From contig NZ_SRII01000003.1 of the NCBI RefSeq assembly GCF_004684095.1, forward strand, positions 248,001-312,000: a DNA stretch of 64,000 nt. Direction: 5' to 3'. This DNA comes from Hymenobacter sp. UV11 (lineage in GTDB: Bacteria > Bacteroidota > Bacteroidia > Cytophagales > Hymenobacteraceae). The notes beneath the pieces were generated by a model. The model did not search any database. It saw only the letters and a program-made list of their open reading frames with translations, and was not told the DNA's origin. Each line of letters begins with the position of its first letter. The stretch's first letter is position 1. Below, in pieces: positions 17,721 to 25,486 of the stretch. A program made the translations under genes and the position numbers.

Positions 17721-19114
17721 GCTACCTGCCCTCCTTTCTGAACGGCGGGCCGGAACGGCCGCGGCGCGAACTTCGCGGGCGCTGCCACAGGCACAGGAGC
17801 ACCTACAGCCGGTTGTGGCTGCCCAGCCGCTAAGCGAACCTGCAAGGCGGTAAAATCACGCGCCACTTTACGCCGTTCAATAAAGCGGGCGTAGTAGCGG
17901 CTCGTCGTGCGCTCGTTACGGTGCCCGAGCACGGCCGACACGGTAGCCAGCGGCACATCTTCGTTGAGCAAAAACATGCCGAAGGTGCGGCGGGCGGCGT
18001 GGTGGGTAATGTCCATTTCCCAGCCTAGCAGGCTGCCTATTTCTTTCAGCGAGCGGTTTAGCGGCGCGTTCTCATAGCGCGGCAGCCCAGCGGCCCCGTA
18101 CTTGTTCAGCAGGCGCACCGCGCCCGGCAAAAGGGGCATTGCGAAGCCCGCACCGGTTTTGGTGCGCTGCATTTCCAGCCAGCCCGCCGCGTCGATGTGG
18201 GTAGCCGTGTCGAAGCTGTCGAGGTCGGCCCACGCCAGGCCCGTCCAACACGAAAACAGGAACGAATCTGCGCACCGCTGCAAGTAGGCGTTGGCGAACG
18301 GGTAGGCTTCTAGCTTAGCTACTTGTTCGGGCAGCAAGTACACCAGCGGCTTTTCAAAGCTGTGCGGGGCCGACCAAGCCGACAATGGATTGACCGCCAA
18401 CCATTCTTGGTTAATAGCAAAGTCCAATACCTGACTTACCCAGCCAACTACTTTGCCAGCGTAGTGGGCTTCGCCCTTGCCCCGCGCCGCGCCGGATAGC
18501 TTGCCAGCTACGGCCGGCCGGGTTAGAATTAGTTCGCACAACGCGTCGGCGTGTTTGGCCGTGAACTTGTGCAGCGGCATGTGAACGTGCTGCTGTTTTT
18601 TCAGGTACTCACGAAGTAGCCCAAACCGACACTTGTACTTTTTAATAGTAGCAGGTGAAAAGCCGGACTTGTCCCACGCGGGGGCCGTGGCAGGCCGCAC
18701 CTGCTTCTCGCGGGCGGTAATGAATTGCTCAGCGGCCTGTAACAGCGTCGGCACGGCCTTGCCGAAGCCCCGCAGCACCTCCACGACGGCGGCGGCATCA
18801 GAGGGTAGCCCTTGTCGCTCTAAGTCAATTTTGATGCTGCGCAAGCGGTTGTAGAGGGCGCCTAGGGTGGCATTGTCGGCTTCCACGTCGGGCGCGTCGC
18901 CATACAGGCAAGAAGTAGGTGCGTTTTGCCAGCTGCGGGGGGTAGGTGTCTGCCCCTTCTTTACGGGGGGCCATGCCTGAATACCCGTAGAAAAGGGCGT
19001 AGCTTCTTGGCCGCCACAGGTCAGGGTGCAATACACGACGCCCGGCTGGCCTTCTTTTTTGGAGTGCCGCAGCCAAAAGCGGATACTCATGGTGTTGAAC
19101 TGAACCGTTTTCAT
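17717..19114 (-). CDS. Tyrosine recombinase, IntDOT-like, first of a pair
   Basis: The 465-residue protein has the same domain order as its partner: an arm-binding start (IRFWLRHSKKEGQPGVVYC), a core-binding domain and a catalytic domain with HHAARRTFG, VLGHRNERTTS and the Tyr nucleophile in RYYARF. The first catalytic Arg is again Ala (CWTGLAWADLDS). It has a Pro/Ala-rich C-terminal tail. Identity to the partner is low, so this is an old pair and not a recent duplication. Its start overlaps the stop of a 227-residue gene by 4 bases. Confidence 0.88.
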   Translation of the reverse strand: MKTVQFNTMSIRFWLRHSKKEGQPGVVYCTLTCGGQEATPFSTGIQAWPPVKKGQTPTPRSWQNAPTSCLYGDAPDVEADNATLGALYNRLRSIKIDLERQGLPSDAAAVVEVLRGFGKAVPTLLQAAEQFITAREKQVRPATAPAWDKSGFSPATIKKYKCRFGLLREYLKKQQHVHMPLHKFTAKHADALCELILTRPAVAGKLSGAARGKGEAHYAGKVVGWVSQVLDFAINQEWLAVNPLSAWSAPHSFEKPLVYLLPEQVAKLEAYPFANAYLQRCADSFLFSCWTGLAWADLDSFDTATHIDAAGWLEMQRTKTGAGFAMPLLPGAVRLLNKYGAAGLPRYENAPLNRSLKEIGSLLGWEMDITHHAARRTFGMFLLNEDVPLATVSAVLGHRNERTTSRYYARFIERRKVARDFTALQVRLAAGQPQPAVGAPVPVAAPAKFAPRPFRPAVQKGGQVA

Positions 19115-19794
19115 ACTGCCAGCTCCTCTCCACCGCTAAAGCCCACGGCCATGCCCACACGGTGCGCCACCCGCCTCACCGTGGCCGCGCCACAGCCCAG
19201 CAGCACACCCACGGCCTGCCTGGCCTCAGCCAGCCCGTAGGTGGGGGTAGAGGCAGGTGCTTCGACAGCCGCCGCCGCCACAGCCAGCGTGGGGGCGGTA
19301 GTCAGCTGCTCCAAATGATAAACGCACAACTGGCCTACCAGCTTCGCGGCCCGCCGGTCCTGCTGGCGCTCGTAGGCCAGCATCCCGCGCAGCAGGGTCG
19401 CAAAATCGTCATAGCTGCCGTAGCGCAGGGTAGTAGCGTATTGGCCCGCGCCGGCCGGCCGGGCCTGCAACGTCACGCACCACCACTGCGAAGGCGGCAG
19501 GCCGTGGTGATTGTCAACAGTAGGTACTTGCCGAGTCGCCCAGTCAAATACGCGGGCTGACACCCAGCCCTCTACCACGGCGGTTGTCTCCGTTCCCAGG
19601 TAGTCGAGGCGGGGCCGCTTATTGGCCTGGTCGGTAATCGTAATGCGGTAGCGGGCCTGACCGCCGCGCACTAAGTCGGCATCGAGCTTGACGCGCAGCA
19701 GCTGAGCCAGCGAGCGGCCGTGCGGGTCCGTGTGCAGCGCGGCCAGCGCGGAGCAGAAGTAGGGGTAGAGGCCCTGAATTGCGGCGGTAGTCAT
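19111..19794 (-). CDS. Hypothetical protein leading the recombinase operon
   Basis: The 227-residue product begins with a helical part and has a central beta-rich part (RYRITITDQANKRPRLDYLG). It ends with a segment that looks like helix-turn-helix (YGLAEARQAVGVLLGCGAAT, then VRRVAHRVGMAVG). It is translationally coupled (ATGA) to the first recombinase, so a role in directing recombination, for example as a DNA-binding accessory factor, is a reasonable guess. No known family is recognised. A RIT-type trio would need a third tyrosine recombinase, which this is not. Confidence 0.6.
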   Translation of the reverse strand: MTTAAIQGLYPYFCSALAALHTDPHGRSLAQLLRVKLDADLVRGGQARYRITITDQANKRPRLDYLGTETTAVVEGWVSARVFDWATRQVPTVDNHHGLPPSQWWCVTLQARPAGAGQYATTLRYGSYDDFATLLRGMLAYERQQDRRAAKLVGQLCVYHLEQLTTAPTLAVAAAAVEAPASTPTYGLAEARQAVGVLLGCGAATVRRVAHRVGMAVGFSGGEELAV

Positions 19795-19897
19795 AAACGA
19801 GTTTGGGGTGAAGTGAGTGGAAAAAGTGTAGGCAAAAGCGTGGCTGAACTAGCTGGGCTAGTTGGAAGTAAAGCCCAGAAAATCAATGGTTATTTAC

Positions 19898-20209
19898 TTA
19901 GTGACTCGCGCGCTTGGTGCGGGCCGGCTTGGCCGTGCGCTGGTGCTGGGTGCCGGCGGCCAGTACGTCGGAACGACGGATATAAGACCTGCCGCCAATC
20001 TTCTGGTAAGGCAGCTTACCAGTGCGTTTGTGCTCGTGGATTGAAGCCACACACACATCCAGCAGTTCGGCTGCTTGCTTGATGGTTAGTAGCTCATCAC
20101 CGGCCGGTTGTTGGGTTACCGCGGCGGCCGGTGCTGATTGCATCTCGTGCCGGACTATGTTGCGTAAGTCTTCGAGCAGCTGCTGGTAATCGACGACGGC
20201 GATAGACAT
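19898..20209 (-). CDS. Excisionase-type helix-turn-helix protein
   Basis: The 103-residue protein has an N-terminal helix (YQQLLEDLRNIVRHEM), a linker, and a winged helix of the MerR/excisionase class: LLTIKQAAELLDVCVASIHE, then KIGGRSYIRRSDVLA. Such proteins act as recombination directionality factors or regulators in Bacteroidota elements. A paralogue with the same plan lies at 21322-21648. It sits upstream of the recombinase operon on the same strand, which fits a directionality role. Confidence 0.8.
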   Translation of the reverse strand: MSIAVVDYQQLLEDLRNIVRHEMQSAPAAAVTQQPAGDELLTIKQAAELLDVCVASIHEHKRTGKLPYQKIGGRSYIRRSDVLAAGTQHQRTAKPARTKRASH

Positions 20210-20281
20210 TTGAAAAAAGCAATAAGGGGGTGGCCTGGCCTCGAATGAGACAGGTAAATGCTTGACAGGAAATGATTTGTG

Positions 20282-20494
20282 CTAGCCGGTTAGTGATAGG
20301 GTGGCTAGTGTCTGGGCGGCTTCGAGAGCCCCCGATTCTTTAGCCATGCGCAGAGCTTCGCGCACAGCGGGGTGGCCTGGGTTACCACGCTTTAGCGCAT
20401 GGCTAACTGAGGGTTGCGAAAGTCCTAGCTTTTTAGCGATAGTCCCTACATCGCCTGGCGCAAGTAAACTACTGATGTTATCTTTTGCCTCCAT
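20282..20494 (-). CDS. Small Cro-like helix-turn-helix protein
   Basis: The 70-residue protein contains a helix-turn-helix (GTIAKKLGLSQPSVSHALKR) and then a short helical tail. I chose the ATG at 20494, since an upstream TTG would fall inside the CGCAATTGCG palindrome. It is divergent from a repressor-type gene at 20604 across a 109-base control region, the layout of a phage cI/cro switch. It would be the first protein of the leftward mobile-element transcript. Confidence 0.7.
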   Translation of the reverse strand: MEAKDNISSLLAPGDVGTIAKKLGLSQPSVSHALKRGNPGHPAVREALRMAKESGALEAAQTLATLSLTG

Positions 20495-20603
20495 TGTGTG
20501 TGAAATTGTTCGCAATTGCGTATTATTGCGTGGCTAATGCAAATATACGCAGTGTGCGAATAAATCGTTCGCAGTTGTCAATTTTTTTTATTCAAAAGTC
20601 ATA
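20495..20603. promoter_or_regulatory. Divergent operator/promoter region of the repressor switch
   Basis: This short AT-rich region separates two divergent helix-turn-helix genes. It holds the palindrome CGCAATTGCG at 20511-20520 and an inverted repeat TGCGAA/TTCGCA with seven-base spacing at 20555-20573; TTCGCA also occurs at 20509-20514. These are candidate operator half-sites for one or both neighbouring regulators. Confidence 0.55.
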
Positions 20604-21107
20604 ATGGAAGCTCAGCACTCTATACACGGACGCCTTGATGCGCTTATTGCTCATTTCGCAAACGGTAACAAGACAGCTTTTGCGAAAGAAGTAGGCACGT
20701 TGCCTAGCGTAGTGGCTAGTATAACAGGTGGTAGAATGAGCAAGCCCGGCTTTGAATTGCTAGAGAAAATCATGTTGCGATATCCTGAGATTAATGGCAG
20801 CTGGCTTTTAGCAGGCCGGGGGCCTATGACTGTTCCTACCCCGCCAGCAAGGGTACAATTACCATACAAGCCCCCCACAGCGCCCCGTCCTAGCCAGTTT
20901 CTACCACCTAATACTGACTTTTTAGAAGAGTTTCATAAACAACAGAGCGCCGATTGGGGCTACTTGTTAGAGGTAGGTAAATACTTGGAGGCTGTGAGTC
21001 CTAGCGCCCTGATGAATGACTTTACAGATAGGCTCCCTTACACACTAAATCCTAGTTATGAACCCGATGAGCTTGACCAAGAGGAGGAGGGAAATCGGAT
21101 AAGGTGA
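20604..21107 (+). CDS. Phage-type XRE/CI-like repressor
   Basis: The 167-residue protein has an N-terminal helix-turn-helix (FAKEVGTLPSVVASITGGR) followed by the stretch GFELLEKIMLRYPEINGSWL and LAGRGPM, the pattern of Bacteroidota prophage repressors. The C-terminal half lacks the Ser-Lys peptidase domain of LexA-like repressors, so it would not be self-cleaving. It is the only rightward gene in the 5-30 kb accessory region and probably holds the leftward genes silent. Moderately AT-rich. Confidence 0.8.
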   Translation: MEAQHSIHGRLDALIAHFANGNKTAFAKEVGTLPSVVASITGGRMSKPGFELLEKIMLRYPEINGSWLLAGRGPMTVPTPPARVQLPYKPPTAPRPSQFLPPNTDFLEEFHKQQSADWGYLLEVGKYLEAVSPSALMNDFTDRLPYTLNPSYEPDELDQEEEGNRIR

Positions 21108-21321
21108 CCTCACGGTGTTAGTACCTCAACCGTCCCGATAGTCTGGGCCCGCCCATCTACACACCCGTACCCCGCCGCCGTGGCCCAGCACGCAAGCCGT
21201 GACCGTGCGGGGGCATTCAAGCAGCCACAGGGCACCGATGGGTAGCAGGATGGCAGGGGGCAAAGATGGTGTTGCTGCCGAGGGAAAAGTGAGCCCGTCG
21301 GCAACACCACAAAGGGCGGCG

Positions 21322-21648
21322 TCAGCCAGATTTAGTGCCTCGCTTTTTTGCGACCGCCCCACTCCTGCGACACCGAGTCCCAGCCCCCAACACCTCAGCC
21401 TTCTTCAAGTAAACCCGGCCGCCAATTCGAGTATAGCCCAGCAGCCCCCGCCGCTTCCACTCATGGATAGTAGCCACGCACACGTCGAGCAGCGTGGCGG
21501 CCTGGCGCACGGTCAGTAGTTCTTCCTCAGCGGCCGCCGCTGCGGGACTCGCTGCCTGGGCCTGGCTTACCTCGTGGCGAACGATGGCGCGTACATCGTC
21601 GAGTAATTGCGGGTAGCCCACGCTCTGGGTGATAATGGTAGGTAGCAC
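21322..21648 (-). CDS. Excisionase-type helix-turn-helix protein, paralogue
   Basis: The 108-residue protein has the same plan as the protein at 19898-20209: YPQLLDDVRAIVRHEV, an Ala-rich linker, LLTVRQAATLLDVCVATIHE, then RIGGRVYLKKAEVLGAG and a basic tail. It starts at GTG; no upstream ATG is in frame nearby. It lies between the repressor gene and the mobilisation genes. Two such factors suggest that two once-separate elements were joined here, each bringing its own. Confidence 0.75.
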   Translation of the reverse strand: MLPTIITQSVGYPQLLDDVRAIVRHEVSQAQAASPAAAAAEEELLTVRQAATLLDVCVATIHEWKRRGLLGYTRIGGRVYLKKAEVLGAGTRCRRSGAVAKKRGTKSG

Positions 21649-21711
21649 CGTGGTCGCGCCGCCGGAGAAGTAAGCCTGGCGGCGTGGTGCAAAGGGACTA
21701 AGTAACTAGAC

Positions 21712-21742
21712 AAAAAAAAGGGTACTACCCAAGGTAGTACCC
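21712..21742 (-). terminator. Intrinsic terminator after the RteC-like gene
   Basis: A perfect 10-bp stem (GGGTACTACC with GGTAGTACCC, 3-base loop) is followed on the minus strand by a run of eight U. It begins 17 bases after the RteC-like stop and ends the mobilisation transcript. Confidence 0.85.
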
Positions 21743-21758
21743 TGAAATTAATTATTTT

Positions 21759-22607
21759 TTATTTGGAAGTGTCAGATTTAGAGGTAGTTAAAAAATGGTC
21801 TAAGGCTGGCTTTAGCTTATCAAGAATAGTTGTTTTCTCGCTTTTCCGTCCCTTGGCCTTAGTTATAGTATTTGCTGGGTCTTTTAATGCCTCGCCAAAA
21901 AAAGCCGCTAGTAAATGAGTAAACTTTTCACGATTACCAGTTACTATTAATCCACTTGCTATTAAAGAATAACTCAGTTCGACTATCTCTGTCAAAGAGC
22001 CATTCCATTTATAAGGCTTGGATGATATAAACTCACCGGCTTGGGCGCTACTGAATGATTGTTGCTCAGCCAATTTGCGAGAAGCCTCCGCTATGCCGGT
22101 TGCTAGATTAATTGCTTCCAATCGCTCAGTTTGTTTGATTAACCAATTATGAGCGTGCGTCAGGTTGGTCGGAACTGGCTGTAGATTAGGCAGGCCCTGA
22201 GTTATTAGGTCAACCAAGTACTGATAATCATCCACAAGGGCCGAGAAACCATAGACGGTTTCAAGCTTCTCTCCCAGCAGCTGGTTCAGATAAGGAATGA
22301 CGTGGAAGAGCGGAAGAGGAGGGCCGTACAAGCTTTCGTAGCGCAGCTTTTCCTCGTCATCAGCAAAGTAACCGTTGGGAAGAACCCCACTAAGCACCCA
22401 GAAAAAGCAATTCTGAAAGTCAGTCTCGTAAATGCGCGCGGGTATGTTCTGCTCTATGGGCCGCCTCTTGAACACGTCAAGCTGAATGTACCTATTGCCT
22501 TGTTTGGTGAGACCATCTCGTCTGGCCTCTTTTATTTCATCCCAAAGTTTTTGCCCTGGTAGCTGTTCCATCGTGCTGGTAATTAGTTTACTACTTAACT
22601 CTGACAC
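21759..22607 (-). CDS. RteC-like domain protein downstream of the relaxase
   Basis: The 282-residue product is AT-rich compared with its neighbours. Its C-terminal part resembles the RteC family: WNGSLTEIVELSYSLIASG near residue 202, then FGEAL, and GRKSEKTTILDKLKPALDHF. RteC proteins activate excision genes of Bacteroides conjugative transposons. The N-terminal part is not recognised. A GTG start overlaps the relaxase end by 17 bases; ATG at 22571 (MEQLPGQ) is a good alternative. Its location after the relaxase gene and before a terminator suggests one two-gene transcript. Confidence 0.55.
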   Translation of the reverse strand: MSELSSKLITSTMEQLPGQKLWDEIKEARRDGLTKQGNRYIQLDVFKRRPIEQNIPARIYETDFQNCFFWVLSGVLPNGYFADDEEKLRYESLYGPPLPLFHVIPYLNQLLGEKLETVYGFSALVDDYQYLVDLITQGLPNLQPVPTNLTHAHNWLIKQTERLEAINLATGIAEASRKLAEQQSFSSAQAGEFISSKPYKWNGSLTEIVELSYSLIASGLIVTGNREKFTHLLAAFFGEALKDPANTITKAKGRKSEKTTILDKLKPALDHFLTTSKSDTSK

Positions 22608-23913
22608 CTCTGCTGCGCACCACTTGCTCCTCTACCACCTGCTGCTCCACTACTTTTTCCTGCCTTACCGTGTGCGCCTTAGCCGCCTGCACCTGCTGCG
22701 CAAAGTCCTGCCCATCAGGCCGGATATCCTCGTAGCCGAATTTTGCCCCTGTCTTTGAGTCGAGCACGGCCAGCTCCGTCGGCCCCCCGAGAACCAGTTT
22801 GTAGCCCAGTCCTTTCATGGCCACCTGTAGCTCAGACTCCCCACGCCACGGCAGCGCCAGCTGCTCAGCAAGGGCCTGCTCAATGGCCCGACGAGATTGC
22901 TCCCGTAGGTTTTGCCCTTGGCTTAGCAGGTACCTGTCGAGTGGCTCGCCCTGGGCAAGCTGGACGGCTAGCTGATTAAAGCCTCGAATTTTGGAAGCCT
23001 CCGACTTCTGCAGTTCAGCCACCTTGGCTTCCTCGGCAGCCAGCTTCTCGTGCACCTTCGCCAGGTTCTCCTTGGCGCGCGCCAGCTGCTGCTCCAGCAC
23101 CCGGGCCCGGTCATGCTCCAAGGTGTTGGCCGTGGCTACGGTGGCCACTTTTTCTAACTGCTGGTTGGCGGCCGCTAGCTGCGCGGCGAGGTGCGCGTCG
23201 AGCAGCGCCTGCTGGCGGTCGAGGTAGCCGCGCAGGTTCACGCGGTCCCAGGCCGTCGGTTCTTCTAGTCTAAGGGTAGTAACAATGGCCGGAGCGGCGA
23301 CCTTGGCCAGCGCTTCCTTGCTCATCTGCTGGGCCCCGTAGTGCCGGCGCACGTCCTCGTGAATAGCCGTGCTGTACTTGATGCCCCGCTCCAGGCCGTG
23401 GGGCGCCATCGCCTTGGCGTAGTCGGTTTGCAGCTGGCGCAGGCTCATCGGGCTAAAGACATCGCGGCTACAGAGCCGGCCATCGGCCGTAATGGGCACC
23501 ACCACAGCGTGAATGTGCGGCGTCACTTCGTCCTGGTGCAGGGTGAAGCTCACCACGTTCTGCGGCCCGAAGCGCTCGCGCACAAAGCGCAGGTTGTCCT
23601 GCACCCACAGCGTGCCGCGCCGGTCGAGCGCCCGCCCGGCAGCATCGCGGGGGAAGGCCTCAGGGCTACCCGTCAGCACCAGCTCCACCGCCCGCACGGC
23701 GTCGCTGCGCAGCCTGGCCAGGTGCAGCTCGGCGATGCGCTCGTTGGCCAGGTGCCAGTAGTTGCGCTGGCCGTGGTTGAGATGCTCCTCGTTGAGCACC
23801 GCCCATTCCGGATTAGCATTCGGGGTATCTTGCAGCCGGTAATTGTGCTGGGTGGCACTGGTGGCCATGCCCAGATTCTTGAGCTTGCTCAGGCGCAGAA
23901 TGGCGTAGGACAT
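22591..23913 (-). CDS. MobV-family relaxase (Pre/Mob type)
   Basis: The 440-residue protein starts with the MobV pattern (SYAILRLSKLKNLG, then HNYR). It carries the metal-binding motif LHQDEVTPHIHAVVVP near residues 122-137 and the FSPMSLRQLQTDYAKAM block near 155. The second half is coiled coil. Such relaxases nick oriT and lead single-strand transfer of mobilisable elements that borrow a conjugation apparatus. No transfer (tra) genes are in the window, so the element would be mobilisable and not self-transmissible. Confidence 0.9.
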   Translation of the reverse strand: MSYAILRLSKLKNLGMATSATQHNYRLQDTPNANPEWAVLNEEHLNHGQRNYWHLANERIAELHLARLRSDAVRAVELVLTGSPEAFPRDAAGRALDRRGTLWVQDNLRFVRERFGPQNVVSFTLHQDEVTPHIHAVVVPITADGRLCSRDVFSPMSLRQLQTDYAKAMAPHGLERGIKYSTAIHEDVRRHYGAQQMSKEALAKVAAPAIVTTLRLEEPTAWDRVNLRGYLDRQQALLDAHLAAQLAAANQQLEKVATVATANTLEHDRARVLEQQLARAKENLAKVHEKLAAEEAKVAELQKSEASKIRGFNQLAVQLAQGEPLDRYLLSQGQNLREQSRRAIEQALAEQLALPWRGESELQVAMKGLGYKLVLGGPTELAVLDSKTGAKFGYEDIRPDGQDFAQQVQAAKAHTVRQEKVVEQQVVEEQVVRSRGVRVK

Positions 23914-24032
23914 AGCGGGTGGGTGGGCATTCCCAAAGCGTAATGGGTTACACCTTGGATGGTCTGGAGTGACACCGGAAATATACGGAATCGGCTAGAC
24001 TATAGCTAATGATTTTCCTGTTTCTGGGTCAC
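23914..24032. promoter_or_regulatory. Candidate oriT and relaxase promoter region
   Basis: MobV relaxase genes usually have their nick site just upstream, and this is the only gene-free region there. It contains GGGTTACACC and, further on, GGAGTGACACC, resembling the short G-T-rich core of Pre/Mob origins, but the exact nick site cannot be fixed by eye. Confidence 0.3.
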
Positions 24033-24070
24033 AAAAAAGCCCGCTTCTGCCGGGGCGAGAAACGGGCTTT
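24033..24070 (-). terminator. Intrinsic terminator after the DUF6624 gene
   Basis: On the minus strand, AAAGCCCGTTTCT pairs with AGAAGCGGGCTTT around a GC-rich loop and is followed by a run of U. It starts 27 bases after the stop codon. Confidence 0.85.
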
Positions 24071-24097
24071 CGGGGCTGCTGGTAATTCGTGCTCCTA

Positions 24098-24790
24098 TCA
24101 AAACGCGTGGTAGCCAGACATCGCCTTCACTTGCTCCATGGTCAGTACCTGGTAGGGGATGCCCATGCGCTGCGCATTCTGCTCGACCGTCTGGCTGAAG
24201 CCAGCCTGCTTGCGGCGCTCGTTGACGTGGGCCGGGTCCTGGATGGGCCAGATAATATTGTGCTGCTCCGGCGTGCCCGTCTTCGAATTGGTGCCCCCGA
24301 AGTTGAAGCCCTGCGTGCCGTACACCTGCGCCTGATTGTGCTGCAGCAGCTCCCGGTCAAGCATCATGGCGTAGAGGCGGAAAGGCAGTTCGCCGCGGTC
24401 CGCTGCCTGCTTGATGAGGGGTAGGTATTGCGAAATGCGATTGGAATGCTGGATGACGTAGAAGGCCGCCTCGTTCGTGGGGGTGCCGACGAGTGCCTTA
24501 CCTGGGTAGCCGTGGCGCTGAATGATGGCCCCCACGCGCTTGATGTCGGCCGAGTCAGTTCGCAGCATCAGCCCGATTAATTGTGCCTGCTCCTGCCCAG
24601 CTGGGAAGTGGTGCACGGCCGCCAGGGAGTCCACCAGATAATGCTTCTCGGGTACCAGCATTGCTTCCCGGTAGAGCTGGTCAACATGGTAGAGGCTATC
24701 GAGTTCGTACTTGAGCCGTAGGTTCAGGGTCTGCTGGGCTGAGGCTCCGAGCGTGACGAATAGGAAGAGCGATAGGAAGTAAATCTTCAT
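24098..24790 (-). CDS. DUF6624 family secreted protein
   Basis: The 230-residue protein has a signal peptide (MKIYFLSLFLFVTLGASAQ). It then shows the DUF6624 pattern: LYHVDQLYREAM, the RHGYPGKALVG block, AAFYVIQHSNRISQYLPLI, and MLDRELLQHNQAQVYGTQG near residue 143, ending in VNERRKQAGFSQ. The role of this family is unknown; members are usually exported by Bacteroidota. It is a single-gene unit with its own terminator, inserted between mobilisation and restriction genes. Confidence 0.8.
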   Translation of the reverse strand: MKIYFLSLFLFVTLGASAQQTLNLRLKYELDSLYHVDQLYREAMLVPEKHYLVDSLAAVHHFPAGQEQAQLIGLMLRTDSADIKRVGAIIQRHGYPGKALVGTPTNEAAFYVIQHSNRISQYLPLIKQAADRGELPFRLYAMMLDRELLQHNQAQVYGTQGFNFGGTNSKTGTPEQHNIIWPIQDPAHVNERRKQAGFSQTVEQNAQRMGIPYQVLTMEQVKAMSGYHAF

Positions 24791-25067
24791 GCGACTAAGA
24801 TATGTATGCCGCTACTCCACCTGGTATGTGGTGCCGAACGCGCACGGCCACTGCTGGCGGTACCACTACCCGCCGATGGACTCCAACCAGGATGCCACGC
24901 CTCACCAGCCAAAAGCCAGTACGATGCACCAAGTGACGGCTCCCACCACCGTGCCGACTAAGGCTAGCCTTAGAACCGTCCGGACGTAGTCTTTGCGAAA
25001 GGACTCCCTAAGATTCATCCCGCGAAACTACTGCTACGCACTGCCTCACGTGTGGATGCTAACCAGC

Positions 25068-25415
25068 CTATTGCCGCTTTGTGAATATAAGCGTTGTAGG
25101 CCCTGAACCACCCGTACCCTCATTAGCAGTATAGGTAGTAGTAAGAGAATAGCCTTGCTGGCTTAGCTCAACGAGCAGACTGCGTGTGTACTCAGCCTGA
25201 CCGTTAAGGTAATCGCCTTCTCCTTTCTCTTTCAGTTGCTTCAAGTTGACCTCACGATGCTCTGGCTTGCTACCGGGCCGAGCGATACCAATCTGCATCG
25301 ACCCATTGGCCTCAAGCACTTTTATCACAATAACTTCGGCCCCACCAGTCTGCGCCATCACCGGCTGCGAAGCCAATGCTACTAGGCACGCCCCCAAGAA
25401 TAAGAGTTTTCTCAT
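25068..25415 (-). CDS. Hypothetical secreted small protein
   Basis: The 115-residue protein has a clear signal peptide (MRKLLFLGACLVALASQPVMAQ) and a small beta-rich mature part (AEVIVIKVLEANGSMQIGI, then TLIFTKRQ at the end). The family is not recognised. It stands alone between the DUF6624 gene and the restriction-modification gene; the 277 bases before it contain no gene. Confidence 0.6.
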   Translation of the reverse strand: MRKLLFLGACLVALASQPVMAQTGGAEVIVIKVLEANGSMQIGIARPGSKPEHREVNLKQLKEKGEGDYLNGQAEYTRSLLVELSQQGYSLTTTYTANEGTGGSGPTTLIFTKRQ

Positions 25416-25486
25416 GGCCGTGAAGATAATATTACCCTACTGGTACACTCACAGGCAGTCAGAAAATTTACTGCTCAGTAGCTACT

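Noticed and set aside
16389..19794. RIT element (recombinase in trio)
   Set aside because: Only two of the three coupled genes are tyrosine recombinases; the third has no recombinase motif.
24789..24989. Short rightward frame between the DUF6624 gene and the secreted protein gene
   Set aside because: It shows no homology or typical codon pattern; its start lies in the antisense of the DUF6624 start.
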